From: Mucisphaera sp965279675
GTDB lineage: Bacteria > Planctomycetota > Phycisphaerae > Phycisphaerales > Phycisphaeraceae
Assembly (NCBI RefSeq): GCF_965279675.1
Contig: NZ_CBDIIJ010000002.1
Coordinates: forward strand, 1 to 64,000
Length of the DNA: 64,000 nucleotides
Direction: 5' to 3'
Under the pieces are notes generated by a model. That model was not told where the DNA came from. It saw nothing but the letters and a program-made list of their open reading frames with translations, and did not search any database. Each line of letters starts with the position of its first letter. Within the stretch, counting starts at the first letter, position 1. Below are positions 8,177-17,854 of this stretch, one piece after another. The position numbers and the translations under genes were made by a program.

Positions 8177-9975
8177 TAGTAGACATCTCGCTGATAACGG
8201 CGCTCAACGCGCAGCTCACTTAAAAATTCGTCCGCCGCTTCGGCGTCCATCGCGCCGTATTCGGCAATCACTTCCAGTAAGGTGTTTTCCACGTCCTTCG
8301 CCATACGATTGGCGTCCCCGCAGACATAAATGTGGGCGCCGTCATTGATCCAGCGCCACAGCTCGGCCCCCTGCTCGCGCAGTTTGTCCTGCACATAGAT
8401 TTTTTGTTGTTGATCGCGGGACCAGGCCAGATCGATACGGGTCAGCAGACCTTCCTTCACATAGCTCTGCCACTCCACCTGATAGAGGAAATCTTCGGTG
8501 AAGTGCGGGTTGCCGAAGAACAACCAGTTCTTGCCTTGCGCTCCGTCCGCAGCGCGCTGCTGCATAAAGGCGCGGAACGGCGCAATACCGGTGCCCGGGC
8601 CAATCATGATCACCGGGGTCTCCGGGTTGGCTGGCAGACGGAAGTTGTCGTTGTGTTCGATAAAGACACGGACTTCGCCATCCTCTTCCACGCGGTCGGC
8701 GAGGAAGCTGGAGGCGCCGCCAGCCCGGGCGCGGCCTTCAATTTCATAGCGCACCACGCCCACGGTGACATGCACCTCGCTCTCCACTTCCGCCTGTGAG
8801 GAAGCAATGGAGTACAGGCGCGGCGTCAGCGGACGCAGCAGACCGATTAACGCCTCGGCGTCCAGCTGCGCCGGAGAGAAACGGACCATATCGACGATCG
8901 GCGTCGCGGCGGCATACTGCTGCAACTGAGCTTTATCGCCCACCAGCGGCAGCAGCGATTCGCTGCGCGTCAGGGTGGCGTAGTTTTCAACGATAGTCGC
9001 GGTGTTAACCGTCAGCTCAAAATGCCACTGCAGGGCTTCCGACAGCGGCAGAGTTTTGCCCTCAACGGTCACCGGCTCGTCGCCTTTCAGCCACAGCAGC
9101 TCCACCAGCTCTTTCACCAGCTGAGGATCGTTCTGGTACCAGACGCCCAGGGCGTCGCCCGGCTGATAGCGCAGACCGGAATCACCGAGGTCTATTTCGA
9201 TATGGCGCACATCTTTTTCTGAATTGCGGCCGGTGATTTTCTGATTGACCGACAGGGTCGCCGTCAGGGGCGCTTCTTTGGTATATGGGCTGGTGTGAAT
9301 ATCGTTCACCGCGCCGCTGGTGGCCAGCTGAGCGGGCGCAGCGACCGGCGCACGGGCCTTCAGCGCCTCAACCACGCGCGCGCGCCATTCAGCGGCCGCG
9401 GCCTGATATTCAACGTCGGCATCAACGCGATCGAGCAGACGTTCCGCGCCGAGCTCGGCCAGCTTGTTGTCGAAATCTTTGCCGGACTGACAGAAAAATT
9501 CATAAGAGGTATCGCCGAGACCAAAGACGGCGAACGCGGTCCCGTCCAGCTTCGGCGCTTTCTTAGAGAACAGGAACTTATGCAATGCGACCGCTTCTTC
9601 CGGCGGCTCTCCTTCCCCCTGGGTGGACGTTACAACCACCAGCAGTTTTTCCGCAGCAATTTGTTTGAATTTATAATCGCCTGCATTCACCAGCTTCACG
9701 TTCAGCTTCGCCGCCAGCAGATCGTCACGCAGCGCTTCGGCGACGCGGCGGGCGTTGCCGGTTTGCGAGGCGGAAATCAGCGTGATCGTCGGTACCTCGG
9801 CGGCCGGGGCGGGGGCGGCTACCGCCGCGCCGGACTGCTGATTCAGCACGCCCCAGAAATAGCCAGATACCCAGGCGAGCTGAGTGGGCGTGAAGTCAGT
9901 GGTGGCCGCCTGAAGGCGCGCCAGTTGCTCCGGGTTGAGCGGTAGCAAGTTGGAAGGTGGGGCCTGTGTCGTCAT
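8176..9975 (-). CDS. cysJ: Sulfite reductase flavoprotein (alpha) subunit
   Basis: CysJ moves electrons from NADPH through FAD and FMN to CysI. It has 599 residues, the standard length. An N-terminal flavodoxin domain has SASQTGNARR and STQGEGEPPEEA. The FAD-binding motif RLYSIASS is central, and the NADPH domain has GPGTGIAPFRAF and YVCGDANRMAKDVE. It is the first gene of the cysJIH operon and faces queD across the regulatory spacer. The start fits the usual N-terminus and leaves a long 5' leader. Confidence 0.97.
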   Translation of the reverse strand: MTTQAPPSNLLPLNPEQLARLQAATTDFTPTQLAWVSGYFWGVLNQQSGAAVAAPAPAAEVPTITLISASQTGNARRVAEALRDDLLAAKLNVKLVNAGDYKFKQIAAEKLLVVVTSTQGEGEPPEEAVALHKFLFSKKAPKLDGTAFAVFGLGDTSYEFFCQSGKDFDNKLAELGAERLLDRVDADVEYQAAAAEWRARVVEALKARAPVAAPAQLATSGAVNDIHTSPYTKEAPLTATLSVNQKITGRNSEKDVRHIEIDLGDSGLRYQPGDALGVWYQNDPQLVKELVELLWLKGDEPVTVEGKTLPLSEALQWHFELTVNTATIVENYATLTRSESLLPLVGDKAQLQQYAAATPIVDMVRFSPAQLDAEALIGLLRPLTPRLYSIASSQAEVESEVHVTVGVVRYEIEGRARAGGASSFLADRVEEDGEVRVFIEHNDNFRLPANPETPVIMIGPGTGIAPFRAFMQQRAADGAQGKNWLFFGNPHFTEDFLYQVEWQSYVKEGLLTRIDLAWSRDQQQKIYVQDKLREQGAELWRWINDGAHIYVCGDANRMAKDVENTLLEVIAEYGAMDAEAADEFLSELRVERRYQRDVY

Positions 9976-10291
9976 GCGTCGTTTGTTCCAGTAAGCAAAG
10001 CTGTTATTCGCACCCTGTCAGCGCGACAAAAACAGAAGAGAATAGAAGGTTAACGGCGGGCATAGTAACAATTAAAGAAGGGATGGAAATAATAAATAAC
10101 CAAATGGACTAACCTGTTTTAGTTGTAGTTATTAACAACAAAATCGATTAAATAAGCAATTGAAATATAAGAGATTAACTCAAATAAAGCAGATAAACAT
10201 GTCCATTTTCTGTTCACGGCCGTTTTAGTTAATGCGAAAAAATGTACTTTCCGGTACCCTACGGCGGTTTTTTTCGTCCTGTTGAGAGTCA
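9976..10291. promoter_or_regulatory. Divergent promoter region of cysJIH and queD
   Basis: A strongly AT-rich 316-base spacer between divergent cysJ and queD. On the minus strand, TACTAT about 90 bases before the cysJ start is a plausible -10. It has a poor -35, as expected for a CysB-activated promoter. The A/T tracts further upstream are where CysB sites lie in relatives (family knowledge). No open reading frame is visible here. Confidence 0.5.
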
Positions 10292-10522
10292 ATGATGTCC
10301 ACCACGCTGTTTAAAGATTTCACCTTCGAAGCCGCCCACAACCTGCCGCACGTCCCGGAAGGACACAAATGCGGTCGCCTGCATGGCCACTCCTTTATGG
10401 TGCGTCTGGAGATCACCGGTGAAGTCGCTCCCCATACCGGGTGGATCATGGATTTTGCCGAGCTGAAGGCCGCCTTTAAGCCGACATACGATCGCCTCGA
10501 CCACTATTATCTGAACGATATA
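10292..10522 (+). pseudogene. queD: 6-carboxytetrahydropterin synthase, cut at the chimeric join
   Basis: QueD makes 6-carboxy-tetrahydropterin for queuosine. Only the first 77 residues, to HYYLNDI, match; the full protein is about 120. The zinc-binding histidines are visible in FEAAHNLP and GRLHGHSF, with the catalytic cysteine in HKCGRL. Reading continues in frame to 10,738 but the sequence after LNDI is antisense to a different gene and is not QueD. The truncation is at the junction of two genomes rather than an evolved mutation. Confidence 0.9.
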
Positions 10523-10523
10523 G
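10519..10523. other. Junction between enterobacterial and planctomycete sequence
   Basis: Left of this point the DNA is coding sequence for queD (plus strand). Right of it the DNA is coding sequence for the N-terminus of a GH99-like secreted protein (minus strand), whose own match ends at residue 76 with SHYY. Both real proteins end within about 3 bases of each other, with only a 3-4 base shared tract (ATA/GATA). No mobile element, tRNA or repeat flanks it. A ligation or assembly chimera is inferred. Confidence 0.85.
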
Positions 10524-10747
10524 TAGTGGGAAGCGATCTGTCGCTGGCCGTTGGGGAGGATGACGTCGGGATCGCGGGTGTTCATTTCCCAGTGCCAGCC
10601 CCATTGTCCGTTGCCGAGGGTTTCGGGCGACTCGAACCAGGGCATGTAGTGCATGTAGAGGCGTGTGGGGTTGGTTTTGGTGGCGAAAGCGGAGGTGGCA
10701 GCCAAGAGGCTGATCGCCAGGATCAGTGTGATTGGTGATACACGCAT
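10520..10747 (-). pseudogene. GH99-like secreted glycan hydrolase, N-terminal fragment
   Basis: About 76 residues remain: a signal peptide (roughly 1-22, ending TSAFA), then YMHYMPWFESP and QWGWHWEMNTRDPD. These resemble the start of GH99/GH71-like (endo-mannanase-type) proteins of planctomycetes, and the match ends at IASHYY exactly at the junction. The start ATG at 10,747 is chosen because GGAG lies 8 bases upstream; an in-frame GTG at 10,756 is too close to that site. It follows the dockerin gene by about 27 bases on the same strand and may be its operon partner. The rest of the gene is absent. Confidence 0.65.
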
Positions 10748-10774
10748 CGGCTGCACTCCGCGGAGGCTTGTGGG

Positions 10775-11599
10775 TCAGGCTTTTCGGCGTCGCGCGGCGA
10801 GGGTCGCGATGCCGAGTCCGAGGAGCGTGGCGGCGGTGGGTTCGGGGACGGGCGCGGTGGCACCGAAGTTGGTGGCGAGGATGGAAAGGTCGATCAGGTC
10901 GACGGCGGTGTCGCCATTGAAGTCGCCGTCTGCGAAGGTGGCGGTGCCGGTGGTGCCGAAGTTGGTTGCGAGGATAGAGAGATCGATGAGGTCGACGACC
11001 AGGTCGCCATTGGCGTCGCCTGGGAATTCGGTGACGACGCCGCCGACGAGCCGTATTTCGTCGAAGGTAACGCTATAGGGCAGGAAGCTGCCGCCTGAGT
11101 CGATCTGGAGATGGAAGAAGCTGAGGTCGGAGAGGTCGAGGCCTGAGGTAGCACCGGGGTTGGAGACAGTGAAGAAGTCGTCGACGCTGACGGAGAGCGT
11201 ATAGCTTTCGCCGGGGAGGAGGCCGAACCATCCGGTGAATTCACCGGCGGGCTGGCCGTAGTTCTGCTGGGTGATGTCTTCATCGACGAGGATGGCCAGG
11301 ACGCCTAGTCCGGCGATGGGGTCGGCTGCGTTGATGGTGACATCGAGTTCGAGTGTGGTTTCGCCGGTTGCGTCGATGTTGGGACTGATGTCGAAGAATC
11401 CGCCGCCAAATCCTATGGCTTCGACGGTGTAGTCATCGGGTCCGGAGGTGATGTTGGCGCTGGGGAGGAGCCAGGAGGCGTATGTGCCGGTGAGGTTGAA
11501 GTCAGTGAAGTCTGAGAGGAGGGTGTCGGCTTTGGCGCTGTGTGCGGTTGCGAGCAAAGCGGCGGTCAGGGCGGTGGATGCTGCGAGGCGGGTGTTCAT
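10775..11599 (-). CDS. Secreted protein with dockerin-like repeats and PEP-CTERM tail
   Basis: A 274-residue secreted protein of unknown binding target. It has a signal peptide (ending about SAKA), then a beta-rich domain of about 170 residues without a recognised family. Two EF-hand/dockerin-like repeats follow (GDANGDLVVDLIDLSILATN and DGDFNGDTAVDLIDLSILAT). The C-terminus has a VPEP motif, a hydrophobic helix and RRRKA, i.e. a PEP-CTERM sorting tail. The start at 11,599 is preferred over an upstream in-frame codon because it begins the signal peptide and has GGAG upstream. The two repeats share their core almost exactly with three other genes in this window. Confidence 0.8.
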   Translation of the reverse strand: MNTRLAASTALTAALLATAHSAKADTLLSDFTDFNLTGTYASWLLPSANITSGPDDYTVEAIGFGGGFFDISPNIDATGETTLELDVTINAADPIAGLGVLAILVDEDITQQNYGQPAGEFTGWFGLLPGESYTLSVSVDDFFTVSNPGATSGLDLSDLSFFHLQIDSGGSFLPYSVTFDEIRLVGGVVTEFPGDANGDLVVDLIDLSILATNFGTTGTATFADGDFNGDTAVDLIDLSILATNFGATAPVPEPTAATLLGLGIATLAARRRKA

Positions 11600-11798
11600 G
11601 TCTGTTCTCCGGTGCTGTGCCTGAGGCGTGTTGGAATCGATGACTCTTGCTGAGAAGAACCTGTGAGACGGTGACGTGGTTGCGGGTGCCACCTCGATAA
11701 AGATAGCTTAATTGCTATATTTAATTCGTCAAGCGGTTTCTCGGGAAGAAGTGGCGGGCCATCGGATTCCGGTTGCACCGGCTGGCGGGCGATTACGC

Positions 11799-14183
11799 CT
11801 AAGTTATTGATATGAAGGGGCTTTGCGAAGCCTGCAGTTTGCTGCCGAGCATGTCCCAGCTGGTAGGTTTGAGGTCGATGGTTTGGGTCTGAGTGGTGCT
11901 GCCGGCGGTTGAGAGGGTGATCTGGCGGGCTTTTGTGTACCAGATGAAGCGGACCCGGATGGGGCCGAAGCCGGTTGCCTGGGGCGTGGCCTGGATGTGC
12001 GAGCGGCCGTTTTTCTGGCGGACGGTGAAGGTCAGTGAGGTTCGTTTGCCGTCGCGGTAGGCATAGCTGAGTCCGTCATCGGCGTGGTAGGTGTAGGTCG
12101 CGGACTTGGTGTTTTTCGGGCTGAAGAAGAGATGGAGTTCGATCTCGTTGAGTGGGGTGTGGTTGTCTCTGGGCTGGCCGGGGCGCACGGGGATGATGGC
12201 GCCGTCGCGGATATAGAGCGGTGTAGCTTCGGGTTGTGGTTTGGTGGTGAGGCGTCGGTTGCCTTTGAGCCATTTGCCGGTTTGGGCATCGAACCAGTTG
12301 CCTGCGGGCAGGACGACCTGGCGGCTGGTTTGGTTTTCGTTGAGCAGGGGTGCCTGCATGATGGTGGGTCCGATGGAGAACTGGTCGTCGATGCGATCGA
12401 GTGGGAGGGAGCGTGTGCTTCTGTGGTCGTAGAAGAGGGGTCGGAGGATGGCTTCACCGGTTTGTTCATGCTCGACGAAGAGGTTGTAGAGGTATGGGAG
12501 GAGTTTGTAGCGGAGGCGTATGTATCGGCGGATGGTGCGGAGGGTCTTGCCGCCGAATGCCCACGGTTCCTGGTCTTTGGTTCCCTTGACGGTGTGGTTG
12601 CGGAGGACGGGGAAGAGGCAACCTGCCTTGTACCAGGCGACGGCGAGTTCGGGTGTGGCGTCGCCGCCGAAGCCGGGGACGTCGGGTCCGTTGAAGGGGA
12701 GGCCGGAGAGGGCGAGGTTGAGGCTGGTGGGGATGGCGGTTTTGAGGTGGTGCCAGTTGCTGAAGTTGTCGCCTGTCCATGCTGCGGCGTAGCGGTTGAT
12801 GGAGGTGAAGCCGCTGCGGGTGAGGATGAAGGGCCGTTGGTCGGGTCGGTTGGCGAGGAAGCCGTCGAAGGTGGCTTTGGCCATGCCGAGGGCGTATTGG
12901 TTGTGGTAGGCGGCGTGTTCGATCTTGCCCTGGTTGAAGAGCATCTCGCCGTTTTCGGAGAGTCCGGTGGAGGGGTCGTTCATGTCGATCCAGGCACCTT
13001 CGATGCCGAGTCCTGCGGTGGCTTTGTCGACCCAGTTGCTCCACCAGTCGCGGGCTTGCGGGATGGAGTAGTCGGGGAAGACGGTGGTGCCGGGCCAGAC
13101 GAAGCCGACATATTCGCCGCCTGCCGGGTTGTGGCAGAAGATGTCGTGTTTTTTGCCGGACTGGTAGACGTCGTAGTCGGGATCGCGTTTGACGCCTGGA
13201 TCGAGGATGGGGACGACGCGTTGGCCGCGGTCGTGGATGTTGCGGATCTGCTTTTCGGCTTTGGGCCAGTGTTTGCTGTTGAAGGTGAAGACGCGGTAGC
13301 CGCGCATGTAGTCGATATCGAGCCAGAGTCCGTCGTTGGGGATTTTGTGTTTGCGGAAGTTCTGGTCGAGGTGGTCGAGGTCTTTGTAGCTGGCGTAGCC
13401 CCATCGGCACTGGTGGTGGCCGAGTGACCAGAGGGGCGGGGTGGGTGTGGTGCCGACGAGTCGCTGGAGTTTGCGGGTGAGTTCGGGGAGGGTGGGTCCG
13501 GTGAGGAAGTAGACTTCTGGGACGCCGTCGGGCGAGCCGATGAAGAAGCGGGTGTCGTCGGCTTCGGCGTCGGCATCGTTCTGGTCAGCGATGCGTACTC
13601 TGGGGTTGGTGGACATGAAGACGGCGTAGGGGTTGTTGACGAGGATGCCGGCGTAGTTACCCCCCTGCTGGACGATCATGTAGGGGATGGAGAGGTACAT
13701 GGGGTCGGGTGAGCCGTGTACGACCTGGGCCATGTTGAAGTCGGCCCAGACGTCGGTGTTCCAGAACTTAGTGTGTTTTTCGGAGAGTTCGAGGCCGAGG
13801 GTTTTTTCGCCCATGCCGTAGAAGCGCATGCGTGGATCGAAGCTGAACTGCATGATCCAGGCCTGGCCGGAGACGCCGAAGCTGCGGCCGGGGTAGGAGG
13901 CGAGGAGTGGCTTGCCGTTGGGGGCGTTAAGGGTGATTCCGTTTCGGTTGTCGAAGGTGGCTTCGGATGGTTGTGAGCGGTCGAAGGCTTTGGGTTCGAG
14001 TTCGGCCTGGCTGTGTTGTGGTGCCCAGCGTCGGTTGGTGATGTCGAGGCGGTGCACGCTTTCGCCGAGGTGCTGCCAGCGGATCCTGAACTGATCCTTG
14101 CCGATCTGGAAGCGGTCTTTGGCTGGTTGGCGGCGTTCGGGGAAGGCGAAGTTCTCGGGTTGGTGGCACTTGTTGAAGTACAT
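11799..14183 (-). CDS. GH31 family alpha-glycosidase
   Basis: A retaining alpha-glucosidase/alpha-xylosidase-type enzyme of 794 residues. The GH31 TIM barrel is clear: LWLDIDYMRGYRVFTFN (286-302), the catalytic nucleophile in GAWIDMNDPS (Asp about 400), and the acid/base in WTGDNFSNW (Asp about 472). There is no signal peptide, so a cytoplasmic enzyme is likely. It is divergent from the ribulokinase-like gene across a 190-base spacer. The exact substrate (maltose, xyloside, other) cannot be read from the motifs; the DMND form after the nucleophile is closer to alpha-glucosidases than to YicI-type xylosidases. It ends in TAG. Confidence 0.85.
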   Translation of the reverse strand: MYFNKCHQPENFAFPERRQPAKDRFQIGKDQFRIRWQHLGESVHRLDITNRRWAPQHSQAELEPKAFDRSQPSEATFDNRNGITLNAPNGKPLLASYPGRSFGVSGQAWIMQFSFDPRMRFYGMGEKTLGLELSEKHTKFWNTDVWADFNMAQVVHGSPDPMYLSIPYMIVQQGGNYAGILVNNPYAVFMSTNPRVRIADQNDADAEADDTRFFIGSPDGVPEVYFLTGPTLPELTRKLQRLVGTTPTPPLWSLGHHQCRWGYASYKDLDHLDQNFRKHKIPNDGLWLDIDYMRGYRVFTFNSKHWPKAEKQIRNIHDRGQRVVPILDPGVKRDPDYDVYQSGKKHDIFCHNPAGGEYVGFVWPGTTVFPDYSIPQARDWWSNWVDKATAGLGIEGAWIDMNDPSTGLSENGEMLFNQGKIEHAAYHNQYALGMAKATFDGFLANRPDQRPFILTRSGFTSINRYAAAWTGDNFSNWHHLKTAIPTSLNLALSGLPFNGPDVPGFGGDATPELAVAWYKAGCLFPVLRNHTVKGTKDQEPWAFGGKTLRTIRRYIRLRYKLLPYLYNLFVEHEQTGEAILRPLFYDHRSTRSLPLDRIDDQFSIGPTIMQAPLLNENQTSRQVVLPAGNWFDAQTGKWLKGNRRLTTKPQPEATPLYIRDGAIIPVRPGQPRDNHTPLNEIELHLFFSPKNTKSATYTYHADDGLSYAYRDGKRTSLTFTVRQKNGRSHIQATPQATGFGPIRVRFIWYTKARQITLSTAGSTTQTQTIDLKPTSWDMLGSKLQASQSPFISIT

Positions 14184-14373
14184 GCTGGTCTCGTGTGGGT
14201 GGTTGTCTTGGGCTTTGTAGGTATAGCATCCCTGCGAGTTTCCGGCAGGCGGGGTGGGCGGATCATGGGATTGATGTGTGGAGGATTCCCGGGGGTGAGC
14301 GTGGGAGCCTCTGAGGGGTGTGCGTGTATGGCGTAGATTACGGATTGTTCTTTTCGTTTCACGGAGTCTTGCG

Positions 14374-16062
14374 TTGACCGAGACGTCTGCTTACAGCCTT
14401 GGTGTTGATTACGGGACCAACAGTGTGCGGGCGCTGGTGGTTGATACGGGTACGGGCGAGGAGCTTGCGACGGCGGTGTTCAATTACCCCACGGGTGAGG
14501 CGGGGATTCTGTTGGATGCTTCGGATCCGAATCTTGCGCGGCAGCATCCGCAAGATTACATCGACGGTTTTTTTGAGGCTGTGGGTGAGGCGCTTGCGGC
14601 TGCGGATTCGATCTCTGGTTTTTCGCGGGACCGGGTGGTTGGGATTGGCGTGGATGCGACGGGTTCGAGTCCGATTCCGGTGGATCGTTCGGGGATGCCT
14701 TTGGCGCTGGATGCTGTGTGGCGGGATGATTTGGCGGCTCAGTGCTGGCTCTGGAAGGATCACACGTCGCATGCCGAGGCGGCGGAGATCACGGCGTTGG
14801 CGATGGAGCGGGGCGAGCCTTATCTGGCGCTTTGTGGGGGGACGTATTCCTCGGAGTGGTACTGGTCGAAGATTCTTCGCTGCGAGCGGACGTCGCCTGA
14901 GGTGGCGGAGGCGGCTTACGGCTGGGTGGAGTTTGCGGATTTTGTGCCGGGGTATCTGACGGGCCGGACGGACCCGGACACGATGGCGCGTGGGATCTGT
15001 GCGGCGGGGCACAAGGCGATGTTTCATGAGCGATGGGGCGGGCTGCCGTCGGCGGCGTTTTTGGATGCGCTCTCGCCTGGCTTGTCGCGGTACCGTGAGC
15101 GGTATGGGGCGACGCCGAGGCCATCGAGTGAGGTGGCGGGTGGTTTGAAGGCGTCGTTTGCGGAGCGTTTGAGGCTGCGGGCTGAGTTGCCGGTGGCGAT
15201 CGGTGCGCTGGATGCGCATCACGGCGCGGTGGGTTCGGGTGTGAAGGCGGGGACGATGGTGAAGATCATCGGGACGAGCACGTGCGACATCATGACGGCT
15301 TCGATGTCGGAAGCGCTTGCGGATATTCCTGGGGTTTGCGGGATTGTGCCGGAGTCGGTGCTGCCTGGGGCTTACGGGATTGAGGCGGGTCAGTCGGCGG
15401 TTGGGGATTTGTTCAACTGGTTCGTGAAGCATCTGGGGCCGGGGGGCTCGGATGCTCATGAGCGGTTGACGGCAGCGTCGGAGGGTTTGCTGCCTGGCGA
15501 GTCCGGTCTGCTGGCGCTGGATTGGAACAACGGGAATCGGACGGTGCTGGTTGATCCTCTGCTGTCGGGTCTGATGGTGGGTCAGACGTTGCACACGACG
15601 GCGGCTGAGATGTACCGGGCGTTGATTGAGGCGACGGCTTTCGGGTCGCTGGCGATCATCGAGCGGATTGAGGCTCATGGTGTTGCGGTGGAGGCCGTGG
15701 TGATGTGTGGCGGGATCGCGGAGAAGAATGCGATGGCGATGCAGATCTATGCGGATGTGCTGAATCGTCCGATTCGGATTGCGCGGTCGGGTCAGGCCTG
15801 TGCGTTGGGGGCGGCGGTTTTTGGAGCGGTGGTGGGTGGGGCGCACGCTGATACTGACGCGGCGGTGGCTGCGATGACGGGTACGAAGGATGTGGTTTAC
15901 GAGCCGGATTCTGAGCGTGTGGCTGCGTATCGCGCGTTGTATGGCCTGTACCTGAGGCTGCACGATGCGTTTGGCGGCGTCAGCGAGAAGGCTGAGTTGG
16001 GGTCGGTGATGAAATCGTTGATTTCGATTCGTGATCGGGCGAGGCGTTCGTGGGGGTCGTGA
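14374..16062 (+). CDS. FGGY-family carbohydrate kinase, L-ribulokinase-like
   Basis: ATP-dependent sugar kinase, most like L-ribulokinase, feeding pentose into central metabolism. The N-terminal actin-like fold starts SLGVDYGTNSVRALVVD. Further motifs are GVGIDATGSS-like VVGIGVDATG, GALDAHHGAVG with IIGTSTCD (phosphate loop), and a C-terminal VVMCGGIAEKN nucleotide-binding motif. The TTG at 14,374 is chosen: GGAG lies 7 bases before it and the conserved fold begins directly after; an upstream ATG would add an unconserved basic stretch. Length is 562 residues, usual for AraB-type kinases. The isomerase gene follows 77 bases later, and the two would form a ketose pathway. Confidence 0.85.
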   Translation: MTETSAYSLGVDYGTNSVRALVVDTGTGEELATAVFNYPTGEAGILLDASDPNLARQHPQDYIDGFFEAVGEALAAADSISGFSRDRVVGIGVDATGSSPIPVDRSGMPLALDAVWRDDLAAQCWLWKDHTSHAEAAEITALAMERGEPYLALCGGTYSSEWYWSKILRCERTSPEVAEAAYGWVEFADFVPGYLTGRTDPDTMARGICAAGHKAMFHERWGGLPSAAFLDALSPGLSRYRERYGATPRPSSEVAGGLKASFAERLRLRAELPVAIGALDAHHGAVGSGVKAGTMVKIIGTSTCDIMTASMSEALADIPGVCGIVPESVLPGAYGIEAGQSAVGDLFNWFVKHLGPGGSDAHERLTAASEGLLPGESGLLALDWNNGNRTVLVDPLLSGLMVGQTLHTTAAEMYRALIEATAFGSLAIIERIEAHGVAVEAVVMCGGIAEKNAMAMQIYADVLNRPIRIARSGQACALGAAVFGAVVGGAHADTDAAVAAMTGTKDVVYEPDSERVAAYRALYGLYLRLHDAFGGVSEKAELGSVMKSLISIRDRARRSWGS

Positions 16063-16139
16063 CTGTTTGTCTTCAAGCTAATTGAGTTGTCTTACTGGGA
16101 TTTTTTGAGCGTGGCTTCTTTTGGTCGCTGCAGAAGAAC

Positions 16140-17828
16140 ATGACTGATTACCGTGTACCGAGGCCGGCGTCGTTGGCGGCTGTTCCGCCCAAGACGGTGG
16201 TGATGATCGCTAGTGGCGACCTGCGTGACTCTGCGAACGTGACGTGCTGGCCGGCGCAGCAGGCGCTGGAGGCGGAGGCGAGGGCTGCTTTTGAAGCGCT
16301 GGGTTGGCGGGTTGAGCGTGCTCATGGCGAGGTGTCAACGGCTGAGGGTGTGCACGGGTTCATCAGCAGTCAGAAGCATGGGCGGGAGGTGTTTGCGGGG
16401 ATTCATCCGGATGCGCCGCTGGTGGTCGCGGAGGCGGTTTGGCAGTACAGCCATCATGTGCTGGTGGGTTTGCTGCGGCATCGCGGGCAGGTTCTGATTC
16501 TTGCGAACTGGTCGGGGACGTGGCCTGGTCTGGTGGGTGCGTTGAATCTTCGGGGCTCGTTGACGAAGGCGGGTCGTGAGGCGTCGCTGCTCTGGGGTGC
16601 GGACTTCGGTGAGGCTGGGTTCCGGGAGAAGCTGAGGGCGTGGTGTGAGACCGGTCGGATTGTTCATGACCTGAGTCACGTAGCGCGGCTGGATGCTGAG
16701 GCTTTGCCGAAGAAGGAGTTGGAGCTTGGGCGTGCGCTTGCGGGTGAGCTTCGGGCGTATCCGGCGATTATGGGTGTGTTTGATGAGGGGTGTATGGGGA
16801 TGTAGAATGCGATCGTCCTGGATCATCTGCTTAACCCGACGGGGGTTTACAAGGAGCGGCTATCGCAATCGGCTCTTTACTATGCGATGACGCGGGTGGC
16901 AGATGATGAGGCTCAGGCGGTGCGGGACTGGTATGACCGTCAGGGCATGGTTTTTGAGACGGGTACCGATGAGGCGACCGAGCTGACGGAGGGGCAGATT
17001 CTGGATCAGTGCCGGATGTATGTGGCGGCTGTGCGACTGGCTGAGGCTTTCGGTTGCGATGCGATCGGGATTCAGTATCAGCAGGGTTTGAAGGATCTGG
17101 CTCCGGCGAGCGATCTGGTTGAGGGGACGCTGAACTGTTCGATTCGGCCGCCTGTGACAGGTCGGGATGGGAAGCCGATTCGCGAGGGGCAGCCGATCAC
17201 TCACTTCAACGAAGTGGATGAGTGCGCGGGCCTGGACGGGCTGATTACGCAGCGTGTGTGGTCGGCGATGGGTATGTTGCCAGACAATACGCTGCACGAT
17301 CTGAGGTGGGGTGATGCGGATCGTAGTGGCACCACGGATGAGTACGTGTGGGTGTTTGAGATCTCCGGCAGTGTTCCGCCGACGCATTTTGAGGAGGGCT
17401 GGGCGGGAGCGACGAGTGAGAGGCAGCCGCCTATGTACTTCCGTTTAGGCGGCGGGAGTATCAAAGGGGTGTCGAAGGCAGGTGAGTGTGTGTGGTCGCG
17501 GGTTTATGTGCAGGATGATGCGTTGCACATGGACCTAGGGCGGTGCAAGGCGATTGATCTTCCTGAGGCGGAGACGCAGCGCCGGTGGGAGAATACGACG
17601 AGCCAGTGGCCGATCATGCACGCGGTAACTTACGGCGTGAGTCGTGACCAGATGATGGCCAGGCATCAGAGCAACCACATTCAGCTTGTTTACGCGGATG
17701 ATGCTGCCTCGGCCGATCGAGCTGCAGCGGCTAAGGCGGCGATGGCTGAGGCGATGGGGATCCGTGTGCAGCTGTGTGGCACGGATGGTGAGGGGCGAGC
17801 GTTGGGTGAGGCATTGGCGGCTTTGTGA
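16140..17828 (+). pseudogene. L-fucose/L-arabinose isomerase-family gene with one in-frame amber
   Basis: Aldose-ketose isomerase, expected to supply the neighbouring kinase. The frame runs 16,140-16,802, hits TAG at 16,803-16,805, and continues in the same frame as NAIVLDHLLNPTGVYKERL to 17,828, giving 562 codons over all. The stop falls in the conserved stretch VFDEGCMGM-stop-NAI, where relatives have tyrosine, so a single TAC/TAT to TAG change explains it. The second half keeps the likely catalytic acid in FNEVDECAGLDG and a histidine in ARHQSNHIQLVY. TAG ends other intact genes here, so readthrough is unlikely. Either a recent nonsense mutation or a base error; without it the gene would be complete. 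Confidence 0.8.
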
Positions 17829-17854
17829 GGGCGGGGAGGCTGTCCTGATCGGCG

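Noticed and set aside
10523..10738. Longer queD-like open frame on the plus strand
   Set aside because: After codon 77 it is the antisense of the GH99-like gene and carries no QueD sequence.
10775..11599. Cellulosome with cohesin-dockerin assembly
   Set aside because: No cohesin or scaffoldin is visible, and the repeats occur with PEP-CTERM tails, as is common in planctomycetes without cellulosomes.
12084..13427. Long plus-strand open frame of 447 codons antisense to GH31
   Set aside because: Valine/glutamate/glycine-rich, no motifs, no ribosome site. It is a GC-skew shadow of the real minus-strand gene.
16803..16805. Amber recoding (pyrrolysine or reassigned TAG)
   Set aside because: TAG ends the GH31 gene, the 18.7 kb oxidoreductase, the SGNH gene and the large transglutaminase here, so it is a normal stop. 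No recoding element was noticed.
16140..17828. Two separate genes for the isomerase
   Set aside because: Both halves are in the same reading frame with coherent family motifs across the stop; they are one gene with one amber.
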